From the NCBI GenBank assembly GCA_030635805.1, contig DAOVYC010000028.1, positions 1 through 7,610 of the forward strand: a stretch of 7,610 nucleotides of DNA. The letters are read 5' to 3'. Origin of the DNA: a bacterium (lineage in GTDB: Bacteria > Patescibacteriota > Gracilibacteria > JAUYGZ01 > DAOVYC01). This document shows, in pieces, positions 1 through 6,084 of this stretch. Numbering within the stretch: position 1 is the first letter of the stretch; each line of letters begins with the position of its first letter. Position numbers and translations under genes: made by a program. Below the pieces are notes generated by a model that saw only the letters and a list, made by a program, of their open reading frames with translations, ran no database searches and was not told the DNA's origin.

Positions 1-1911
1 ATTATCAACGTTTGTTTCGCTATCATTCTGGTCGTAGTGGCGTTTATCAACGTCGCCGGCTATGGGTCGGGAGAGGGAAATTATGCCCTCAAAAAATTCC
101 TGCCCAAAATGGCGATAGCCCTTATTGCTATCAACTTTACGTTTCTGGGCGCCCGTGTGGTGCTGGACGTAAACAACGTCCTCACCACCGCTGTATTTGC
201 TTTGCCCCAAAGCATTCCCGATATTGGTGAATATACCGCGGAAACTACTCAGCCACTCAAAATGTATGCCAAATACAGATGTTCTTTTAACAAGCAAGAA
301 GTTGAAGATTGGAAGAAAGGTGATAACCTGGACGAAACTTCAAGCTTAGGAGGAAAAAAAGATGACGGTTTATATAAGCAGGGAACTCCGATAGGATCAT
401 TTTTCGATGTTTGTGTGGCGGATATTTCAGGGTCTAAAGGTATACCGGGAGCAGACAAAGATGGCCTGGTAGAAGTTGGTAATTTAAAACAGATCAACAC
501 CAGTAATTTTGTTTGGGTCATGGCCACTCGTTTTCAGGGTATCCAAAACATTGCCAAAGTGCCACTCGAAGCCAAAGACTGGGAGTCGCTTCTCATGAAC
601 GCCAACTTTGCTTTAATATTCGGGATTATCTACGCCGTGGCTTATCTGGCCATGTTTATTATCCTCTTGACCCGAGTTATCGTCCTCTGGATCTGTATCG
701 CTCTCTCACCTCTCGTAGCTCTGGAAATACTGTTTCCGGAACTCATGGGTGAATTCAAAATAGGAGGTGAAGGCTTAAAAGCCACCTTTTTGAATCACGC
801 TTTTGTTCCCCTCAAAATGGCCATACCTATGAGTATAGGATTTGTGATGATTTCACAAATGTCTTTGGTGGGAATGGGATCGTTCTCCAAAGAAATCCTT
901 CTCACCGGTGGCGAGTTCACCCGCGACGGGTCCCTCCAACGTATTCTCTACGGCATTGCCAGTATCGCTCTCATCTGGATGGGTGTCTTCTCAGCCACCG
1001 AAAAAGTCCAGGGAAAACAGTTTGTGGAAAAGATCAAGGGAGGAGTGGAAGGTCTCGGAAAATTTGTTGCCAAAGCTCCTCTGCAATTAATTCCTATTGT
1101 GCCGGTGGCGGGAAAAGCCATCTCAATTTCTGCGCTTGGTTCCATGATGAAAACTATAGGAGTCACACCGGAACAGGCTTCCAGAGAAATGGGTACTGCG
1201 GCCGGTCAAAGACTGTTGCCCGGAGAGTTGGGCAGAAAAGCACGCGAATCCTTGCTGGCTGATCGCATCATAGAAGGAGGATTTAGACATGAGGATGTTC
1301 AGGCTTTTGCAAAAACACCTACAGACGATGCCGGAAAAAAATCAGCCGCCTTGAGAAAAATAATTGAAGAAGCTATAGATAAAGGAGTGGCAGGAGGTCT
1401 TACTAAAAGTGCAATTGAAGGGAGAACAAGTGGTGAACTTATAAGAGATCATAAAGACAAGATAAAACCTATCTTAGTGGAGCATTATAAGGTTGATTCA
1501 GACGTAGCCGAAGAATTCCTTGGCGGTGGGGAGAAGGAAGAGGGAGGGAAAGAAGGTAGCTATATTGCGACAGTCAGCGCTGGTGTGATCACTCTAAAAG
1601 ACAGCAAGAATGAAAAATATACAGGAGCTGATAAGATTGAGGACGGTCTGAAAAAAGATAAATTAACAAAAGCGTCAGCCATTACTGCGCTCACAACAGG
1701 AGAAACGCTCACTCATTTCATAAATAATCCAGATAAACTAAAGGAATGGGAGGGTAGCACTATTGCGAGAGAGCTTGCGCATAAAATAGCAGGAGAGCTA
1801 GAATCAAATAAGTATAAAAAGAGTGATTCAGACAAGGCAAAGAAAATGATTATTCAACTAAAAACATTAGGGTCAGCAGTTGAGGAAAAAGACATTTTAG
1901 AGAGCAACTAA
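1..1911 (+). CDS. VirB6/TrbL-like type IV secretion membrane protein (5' truncated)
   Basis: The frame is open from base 1, so the N-terminus lies outside the window; the GTG at 37 is internal. The visible 636 residues show a membrane core followed by a long soluble tail. Hydrophobic segments lie at about 1-19, 36-57 (hydrophobic to ~70), 203-224, 226-247, 267-291 and 313-330, with an amphipathic stretch at 359-385. A polar loop at ~72-200 carries two cysteines (C94, C138) that could form a disulfide if the loop is extracytoplasmic. Residues 386-636 are charged and mostly helical in character, with a Gly/Glu/Lys linker at 508-520. Several TM segments, a large loop and a hydrophilic C-terminus fit the VirB6/TrbL channel proteins of type IV secretion systems, including those in CPR genomes. 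The assignment rests on architecture and general resemblance, with no diagnostic motif; VirB4 or other partners would have to lie upstream. The loop and tail look more AT-rich than the membrane core. An unrelated polytopic protein remains possible. Confidence 0.6.
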   Translation: MINVCFAIILVVVAFINVAGYGSGEGNYALKKFLPKMAIALIAINFTFLGARVVLDVNNVLTTAVFALPQSIPDIGEYTAETTQPLKMYAKYRCSFNKQEVEDWKKGDNLDETSSLGGKKDDGLYKQGTPIGSFFDVCVADISGSKGIPGADKDGLVEVGNLKQINTSNFVWVMATRFQGIQNIAKVPLEAKDWESLLMNANFALIFGIIYAVAYLAMFIILLTRVIVLWICIALSPLVALEILFPELMGEFKIGGEGLKATFLNHAFVPLKMAIPMSIGFVMISQMSLVGMGSFSKEILLTGGEFTRDGSLQRILYGIASIALIWMGVFSATEKVQGKQFVEKIKGGVEGLGKFVAKAPLQLIPIVPVAGKAISISALGSMMKTIGVTPEQASREMGTAAGQRLLPGELGRKARESLLADRIIEGGFRHEDVQAFAKTPTDDAGKKSAALRKIIEEAIDKGVAGGLTKSAIEGRTSGELIRDHKDKIKPILVEHYKVDSDVAEEFLGGGEKEEGGKEGSYIATVSAGVITLKDSKNEKYTGADKIEDGLKKDKLTKASAITALTTGETLTHFINNPDKLKEWEGSTIARELAHKIAGELESNKYKKSDSDKAKKMIIQLKTLGSAVEEKDILESN

Positions 1912-1923
1912 AAAACCAGCCTC

Positions 1924-2015
1924 CAGTTGTCTGAACCTTGATTCACCTGATTAAAAGATGGGGAGGATTATTTAGGGGGCTTCAGTTGTCTAGACCGAGG
2001 ATTACGCAGATGGGG
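1924..2015 (+). repeat. Two imperfect direct copies of an intergenic repeat
   Basis: Copy 1 (1924-1963) and copy 2 (1983-2015) both begin CAGTTGTCT, continue with GAACC or AGACC, contain a GATT/GGATTA element and end in AGATGGGG. Their starts are 59 bp apart. The type resembles the dispersed 'CTGAACC...GGATTAC...AGATT' intergenic repeats seen in many environmental bacterial genomes (from memory, unchecked). They lie between two convergent genes, where a terminator would be expected, but no GC stem followed by a T-run is visible on either strand. Confidence 0.6.
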
Positions 2016-2042
2016 TTTCTTTTACGTGACATGAATTGCCTC

Positions 2043-2078
2043 GTACCGCTCCTCCCGCTCTTTCCGCTCCCTCCGCTC
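2043..2078 (-). repeat. Array of four GAGCGG nonamers
   Basis: On the minus strand GAGCGG occurs four times at an exact 9-bp spacing; the plus-strand CCGCTC copies start at 2046, 2055, 2064 and 2073. The 3-bp spacers vary and are rich in G and A on the minus strand. The array begins 7 bp beyond the stop codon of the SLH-CAP gene. A second four-copy array with the same core lies at 5974-6009 in the opposite orientation. The function is unknown: it may be a dispersed repeat or a protein-binding array. Confidence 0.8.
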
Positions 2079-2085
2079 GTGAGCC

Positions 2086-3087
2086 CTAAAACTCTATCCT
2101 CCCAAAATTCTGCACAAAGAATACTTTACCATTCGGGGTTTTGTAATACCCAACCCCCAACTCTTTAAAATCAGGACTGAGAATATTGTCCTTGTGTTCA
2201 TCCGACTGCATCCAGCCAAAATCACCGTAAATAACCTCATTGGTCAGATGATCTACCTCATAGGATGAGGGTTTCTCCCATTCCCAAATATTCTCACCCA
2301 CCTTATAATTAACCCAGTTTCTATCCTCATAATATTTTTCCATTCTAGCCGTCGGATCTTCCCGTTTATTATTAATATGTCCAAAGAAATTATTCTCAAA
2401 CATATCTTTGGCGTGAAGATAGGCCACTTTTTCCAGCACTTTATTATATTTTAACTCAGCCAGTCCTTCTTTTCTCCGCTCCTCATTCACTATATCCAAA
2501 ATAGCCTGTTCATGTTCTCCCACCTCATTATTCAGTAAGACCAGGTGAATCATCTCTGCCATTTCTCCACGCGTTACCGCGTGGGACGCGTTCAAACTAG
2601 ATGAAAAATCCAGATCATTGGCTTTGGCATATTCCAGATATTTTTCATACCATTCACCACTTTCATCGTAGACAGGGCTATCCAGCATTGTCGCAAAAAC
2701 TATCTTATAAGCTTCCGCCGTATTTATCTCACTTCCCGCTCGAAAAGTGCCATCCGGATTACCCTCCACTATTCCTTTTCCTTTGGCATAACACACATAC
2801 TTCGCAAACCATTCATTCCCTACATCACCAAAACAATCAGACCCAACAGCTTTGCCCGGATATTTTGCTTCGATAATTATCTTCGTAAATTCAGCCCGAT
2901 TAATATTTTTTAAAGGCTGATAAGTCCCATCTTCATATCCTTTTACTATACCCAGATCAGCGATATGATTTATTGCTTCTCGATATCGAGTCCTGCTTTT
3001 TACATCTGCAAAGGAGGCGGAGGCGGAAGGTGTCAAAACACTAAAAACAAACACTAATCCGCAAACGATTGAGAGAAGTTTTTTCAT
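2086..3087 (-). CDS. Secreted SLH-repeat and CAP-domain (SCP/YkwD-like) surface protein
   Basis: The 333-residue product has a signal peptide: K2-K3, a hydrophobic core at about 4-18, and an Ala-x-Ala site with likely cleavage after A24. There is no lipobox. Three S-layer homology repeats follow at roughly 26-73, 85-133 and 136-184; the first two show the FxDV...GIVxGxxDGTF/Y...R/TAE pattern and the third is degenerate. A CAP domain occupies ~191-330 with its usual signatures: LHAKDM (H225), GH (H237), GENI (E265), SDEHKDNIL (H298) and the closing VQNFG. The putative metal/active-site His and Glu residues are therefore intact. SLH repeats typically bind secondary cell-wall polymers, so the protein is probably tethered to the cell surface; the substrate of bacterial CAP domains is mostly unknown. 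C85 and C99 could form a disulfide. ATG at 3087 is chosen over an upstream TTG at 3126 because it starts a classic signal peptide. No Shine-Dalgarno is visible. gyrA lies 72 bp upstream on the same strand, so co-transcription is possible. Confidence 0.9.
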   Translation of the reverse strand: MKKLLSIVCGLVFVFSVLTPSASASFADVKSRTRYREAINHIADLGIVKGYEDGTYQPLKNINRAEFTKIIIEAKYPGKAVGSDCFGDVGNEWFAKYVCYAKGKGIVEGNPDGTFRAGSEINTAEAYKIVFATMLDSPVYDESGEWYEKYLEYAKANDLDFSSSLNASHAVTRGEMAEMIHLVLLNNEVGEHEQAILDIVNEERRKEGLAELKYNKVLEKVAYLHAKDMFENNFFGHINNKREDPTARMEKYYEDRNWVNYKVGENIWEWEKPSSYEVDHLTNEVIYGDFGWMQSDEHKDNILSPDFKELGVGYYKTPNGKVFFVQNFGRIEF

Positions 3088-3098
3088 GGTGAAAAACT

Positions 3099-3196
3099 GG
3101 ATAAAGAATAAAAGAACAAGGAACAATGAATTGCATTTCCTGTTTTATGTTTTTGTGCCTCATGATTTCTGCTTCATGCTTCCTGCTTCAACTTTC
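3099..3196. repeat. Degenerate 7-bp-period repeat tract across the gyrA-CAP gap and gyrA 3' end
   Basis: Read in one continuous 7-bp phase from 3099, neighbouring heptamers resemble each other. GGATAAA is followed by GAATAAA (3099-3112), AGAACAA by GGAACAA (3113-3126), and TGTTTTA by TGTTTTT (3141-3154). CTGCTTC, ATGCTTC and CTGCTTC follow at 3169-3189. The sequence drifts along the tract while the phase is kept. The gyrA stop codon (3160-3162) lies inside it, so the last residues of GyrA are encoded by repeat DNA. It resembles heptanucleotide short tandem repeats known from other bacteria such as cyanobacteria. The role is unknown. Confidence 0.6.
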
Positions 3197-5901
3197 AAAG
3201 CTTCTTGTCCGGGCTTTTTCTTTTCACCCCTCATTGTGTCCTTCGAGGCCTTGTGCGAAGAAGGACCTTCCTTCTTCCCCACCTCCTCCTCCTGAGCTTC
3301 CAAACTGGCTATCAGTGAAACGGAGGCCACTTGATCATCAGCAGAAAGTCTCATTAGATAAACACCTTGAGTAGCTCGTCCTTGAGTAGGAATATCTTTT
3401 GTGTTCAAGCGAATAGTTTGTCCCTTATTAGAAATAATGATCAAATCTCCATCCACTCCATCCAGCATTTTAGCCCCAACCACCTTACCGGTTTTACTGG
3501 TTATATTGGCGGTTTTCACTCCCGTTCCGCCACGAGACTGGAGACGATATTCATTTGCTTTGGTGGATTTACCCATTCCGTTTTCCATAATTACCATTAT
3601 TCTTTCTTTTTCAGGATCCTGAACAATCCCCATGTCTACCACATAATCCTCTCCCTTCAGACGGATACCACGCACTCCTTGAGAAGCTCGTCCCATTGAT
3701 CTTACTTCATCTTCTTTAAATCGAATTCCTTTTCCACTGGAGGTAACCAGCATCACCTGCTCCTTGCCGGATACGGGCATTACCCATTCCAGACCATCTC
3801 CCTCTCGAATTTTAATGGCAATTAAACCGCTCTTACGTACATTTTCAAAATCAACTATTGGAGTTTTTTTCACATATCCTTTTTTGGTTCCCATAATAAA
3901 GCATTCACCTTTCGGCAATTTTGATTTTACCGTAATCATAGTACTCACTTTCTCCTGTGGCTGAAGTTGCAAGAAGTTAACAACTGCTTGTCCCTTCGCT
4001 GTCCTGCTCGCCTGAGGGAGCTCATAAACGGGCAAACGGAAGACCCTTCCCATATTTGTGAAGAAGAGCATAAAGTTATGATTGGTTGTATATACCAGAT
4101 GAGTAATCTCATCTTCTTCCTTGGTGGTAGCACCAATAATTCCTTTCCCGCCACGTCTCTGAGTGCGAAAAGCTATCGGGTTCACTCGTTTGATGTATCC
4201 TTCACGACTAAGTGCCACAACCATCGGTTCATTTGGAATAGTATCCAGAGCGCTAAATTCACCTATTGGATTTGGATTTATTTTTGTTCTTCTTTTATCC
4301 CCAAATTTTTCCTTCATTTCTAATAATTCTTCTTTGATAACTCCCAAAATCTTCTTTGGATCAGCCAGAAGTTCTTCCAATTCCCCGATTAAAATTAGTT
4401 TTTCTTTCAATTCATCTTCAATCTTTTTTCTTTCCAGCCCGGCCAAAGTACGAAGAGGCATCTCCAGGATCGCCTGAGCCTGAAGATCAGAAAATTTAAA
4501 TTTCTTCATCAAATTCCTCTTGGCATCGTCTTTATCTTTGGAAGCTTTAATCGCTTTGATAATCTCATCAATATGATCCAAAGCTTTTTTAAGCCCCTCC
4601 AGAATATGAGCTCGGGCCTTTGCAACTTTTAAATCGTATTCAGTTCTTCTGGTCACTACCTCTTGCCTGTGTTTGATAAAATATTCCAAACAGGATTTTA
4701 GATTCAAAAGATGTGGCTGGATTCCATCCACCAAGGCAATCATATTCATATTAAATGAACACTGCATTGGAGTGAACTTAAACAGTTTATTTAAAACTTT
4801 TTTTGGATAGGCATCACGCTTGAGCTCTATAACTATTCTCACCGGCTCCTTCAAATTACTTTCATCGCGAATATCAGAAATACCTACAATCTTCTTAGCA
4901 TGTACCAGTTCCGCCATTTTTATAATCAAGTTTGCTTTATTCACCTGATAAGGTATTTCAGAAACGATAATTCTGTTTTTACCACTTTTAGTCTCTTCAA
5001 TATCTGCAACCGCCCTCATTTTTATTCCGCCACGACCCGTAGAATACATTTCCCTAATGGCATTTATATCATAAATTATACCGGCGGTAGGGAAGTCCGG
5101 TCCTTTAATAAATCCCATTAAATCCTCAATTGTTGCTTCAGGATTTTCCATTAGGTGGATAGTCCCATCCACTACCTCATTCAGATTATGAGGTGGAATA
5201 TTAGTGGCCATTCCTACGGCAATGCCCACTGTCCCGTTCAAAAGTAATTGTGGTACTTTAGCCGGAAGGACTTTTGGTTCCATTTGATTACCATCGTAAT
5301 TAGGCTGAAAATCAACAGTTTCCTTATTAATATCAGCCATCATTTCGTCGGCCATTTTGGTCATTTTTGCCTCGGTATACCTCATTGCCGCCGCACTATC
5401 ACCATCGATACTGCCAAAGTTACCCTGCCCATTCACCAGCGGATAGCGCAAAGAAAAATCCTGTGCCATACGAACCAAAGTGTCATACACGGCAGTATCA
5501 CCATGGGGGTGATATTTACCAATAACTTCACCAACTACCGTAGCGGACTTTCTGAATTTCGCGCTTGAAAACAAGCCTGTACTGTACATAGCATAAAGAA
5601 CCCTTCTGTGTACCGGTTTCATCCCGTCGCGAACATCCGGAAGAGCACGAGAAACTATTACACTCATCGCGTAATTCAGATAACTGGTCTCCATCTCATC
5701 CACAACGTCACGTTTTTTAATTAATCCATCATTGCCGGCAATCTTTTTGCTGCCATCAGCAAAAATTTCTTCTTGAGTGTCTTCATCCTGCTTTTCAGAA
5801 TCATCCGGCTGAGGAGAAGGGGCTTTTTCTTTCTTGTTATTTTTTGGAATTTTCTTATTTGGTTTATCTTCAGCACCTCCTTTTGTTGTTTTTTTTGGCA
5901 T
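3160..5901 (-). CDS. gyrA: DNA gyrase subunit A
   Basis: This 913-residue type IIA topoisomerase subunit, with GyrB, introduces negative supercoils by cutting and religating double-stranded DNA. The breakage-reunion domain spans about 64-545. Catalytic Tyr175 lies in [10 protein letters not shown] after Arg174, matching E. coli R121-Y122. The [10 protein letters not shown] segment (131-140) is the quinolone-resistance region, with Thr136 at E. coli position 83 and Asp140 at position 87. The C-terminal beta-pinwheel runs from ~555 to 868. Its GyrA box QRRGGKG is intact at 581-587, which marks the protein as a DNA-wrapping GyrA rather than ParC. Two parts are unusual: a Lys-rich then acidic N-terminal extension of ~53 residues compared with E. 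coli, and a charged tail (~871-913) encoded partly by repeat DNA. ATG at 5901 is the only good start; it has no Shine-Dalgarno but a well-placed promoter upstream. gyrB is not in the window. Confidence 0.97.
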   Translation of the reverse strand: MPKKTTKGGAEDKPNKKIPKNNKKEKAPSPQPDDSEKQDEDTQEEIFADGSKKIAGNDGLIKKRDVVDEMETSYLNYAMSVIVSRALPDVRDGMKPVHRRVLYAMYSTGLFSSAKFRKSATVVGEVIGKYHPHGDTAVYDTLVRMAQDFSLRYPLVNGQGNFGSIDGDSAAAMRYTEAKMTKMADEMMADINKETVDFQPNYDGNQMEPKVLPAKVPQLLLNGTVGIAVGMATNIPPHNLNEVVDGTIHLMENPEATIEDLMGFIKGPDFPTAGIIYDINAIREMYSTGRGGIKMRAVADIEETKSGKNRIIVSEIPYQVNKANLIIKMAELVHAKKIVGISDIRDESNLKEPVRIVIELKRDAYPKKVLNKLFKFTPMQCSFNMNMIALVDGIQPHLLNLKSCLEYFIKHRQEVVTRRTEYDLKVAKARAHILEGLKKALDHIDEIIKAIKASKDKDDAKRNLMKKFKFSDLQAQAILEMPLRTLAGLERKKIEDELKEKLILIGELEELLADPKKILGVIKEELLEMKEKFGDKRRTKINPNPIGEFSALDTIPNEPMVVALSREGYIKRVNPIAFRTQRRGGKGIIGATTKEEDEITHLVYTTNHNFMLFFTNMGRVFRLPVYELPQASRTAKGQAVVNFLQLQPQEKVSTMITVKSKLPKGECFIMGTKKGYVKKTPIVDFENVRKSGLIAIKIREGDGLEWVMPVSGKEQVMLVTSSGKGIRFKEDEVRSMGRASQGVRGIRLKGEDYVVDMGIVQDPEKERIMVIMENGMGKSTKANEYRLQSRGGTGVKTANITSKTGKVVGAKMLDGVDGDLIIISNKGQTIRLNTKDIPTQGRATQGVYLMRLSADDQVASVSLIASLEAQEEEVGKKEGPSSHKASKDTMRGEKKKPGQEALKVEAGSMKQKS
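3238..3270. repeat. Inverted repeat inside the gyrA C-terminal tail
   Basis: GTCCTTC at 3238-3244 is the exact reverse complement of GAAGGAC at 3260-3266, with a 15-bp loop. A second small palindrome, GAAGG-A-CCTTC, overlaps at 3260-3270. The element encodes about residues 878-888 of GyrA, in a tail outside the conserved pinwheel. Its shape resembles a REP-like intergenic palindrome that has become part of the reading frame. It shares the string GCGAAG with the palindrome in the gyrA promoter, but the two are otherwise only loosely similar. Confidence 0.55.
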
Positions 5902-5935
5902 AATTAAAAAGAAAATGGGTCAAAAAAGCAGAGAG

Positions 5936-5964
5936 ACTATAGCAGAATCCCTGTTGCGAAGCAA
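5936..5964 (-). promoter_or_regulatory. Probable gyrA promoter (extended -10)
   Basis: On the minus strand the -10 is TATAGT (5941 to 5936), preceded by TGC, which gives an extended -10 of the TGnTATAAT type. A -35-like TTGCTT (5964 to 5959) lies upstream at an exact 17-bp spacing. The predicted transcription start is near 5929, giving a 5' leader of roughly 28 nt to the ATG at 5901. The -35 lies within the perfect palindrome at 5950-5968, so a bound regulator or an extruded hairpin there would affect this promoter directly. The call is from sequence match alone. Confidence 0.55.
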
Positions 5965-5968
5965 CAGG
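5950..5968. repeat. Perfect palindrome with 3-nt loop overlapping the gyrA -35
   Basis: The arms CCTGTTGC (5950-5957) and GCAACAGG (5961-5968) pair perfectly around the loop GAA (5958-5960). The centre reads GCGAAGC on the plus strand, a sequence known to form an exceptionally stable DNA minihairpin. It covers the gyrA -35 and part of the spacer. No T-run follows on either strand, so it is not an intrinsic terminator. It could be an operator, a supercoiling-sensitive cruciform or a dispersed palindromic repeat. Confidence 0.75.
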
Positions 5969-5973
5969 AATAG

Positions 5974-6009
5974 GAGCGGAAAGAGCGGCAGGAGCGGAAA
6001 GAGCGGCAG
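5974..6009 (+). repeat. Array of four GAGCGG nonamers (two exact 18-bp units)
   Basis: GAGCGG starts at 5974, 5983, 5992 and 6001, exactly 9 bp apart. The spacers alternate AAA, CAG, AAA, CAG, so the array is also a perfect tandem duplication of an 18-bp unit. A degraded fifth core, GATGCG, follows at 6010. It lies between the divergent gyrA and ligase genes. It carries the same core and copy number as the 2043-2078 array but in the opposite orientation, so the pair brackets the gyrA-CAP segment. Confidence 0.85.
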
Positions 6010-6020
6010 GATGCGATCAG

Positions 6021-6083
6021 TAATCTTGTAATCTTGAATTTTATAATTTACGATGTAATTCGTCATTCGTAATTTGTAATTTA
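6021..6083. repeat. AT-rich short tandem repeats in the ligase leader
   Basis: TAATCTTG occurs twice in tandem (6021-6036). At 6056-6083 four heptamers follow in phase: TAATTCG, TCATTCG, TAATTTG and TAATTTA. They end one base before the ligase ATG at 6085. On the minus strand this is the AATTACGAATTAC type of heptameric repeat. It fills the place where a ribosome binding site would be expected, and none is visible. Confidence 0.7.
6042..6047 (+). promoter_or_regulatory. Candidate -10 box for the ligase gene
   Basis: A perfect TATAAT lies 37 bp before the ATG at 6085. No recognisable -35 is found at 16-18 bp upstream, and the surroundings are AT-rich repeat DNA where such a match can arise by chance. 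It would give a leader of about 30 nt. Confidence 0.25.
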
Positions 6084-6084
6084 G

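Noticed and set aside
37..39. GTG as the start of the VirB6-like gene
   Set aside because: The frame is open to base 1 and the upstream codons encode a hydrophobic segment continuous with the following one, so the gene is cut by the window edge.
1521..1560. Purine-rich G-run stretch as a G-quadruplex
   Set aside because: Only three runs of three or more G are present, and the stretch is explained by a Gly/Glu/Lys linker in the coding frame.
2601..2876. 91-residue open frame on the plus strand
   Set aside because: It is antisense to the SLH-CAP gene, has a His/Pro/Leu-rich composition typical of a shadow frame, and shows no recognisable domain.
3016..3087. Lipoprotein signal at Cys9 of the SLH-CAP protein
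   Set aside because: The residues before the cysteine (LSIVC) do not match the L-[AS]-[GA]-C lipobox, and an Ala-x-Ala site fits signal peptidase I.
3088..3126. Upstream TTG start for the SLH-CAP protein
   Set aside because: It would add 13 hydrophobic residues ahead of a standard Lys-Lys signal peptide and lies within repeat DNA; ATG 3087 is the better start.
3160..5901. ParC (topoisomerase IV) instead of GyrA
   Set aside because: The intact GyrA box QRRGGKG at 581-587 and the full pinwheel domain indicate GyrA.
5950..5968. Palindrome as an intrinsic terminator
   Set aside because: No T-run follows the stem on either strand, and the flanking genes diverge, so neither would end here.
5974..6009. 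GAGCGG array as a CRISPR
   Set aside because: The units are 9 bp with 3-bp spacers, far too short for CRISPR repeats and spacers, and no cas gene is present.
5834..6031. 65-residue plus-strand frame
   Set aside because: It overlaps the gyrA 5' end in antisense, and its SGRSGKSGR end is a translation of the nonamer repeat.
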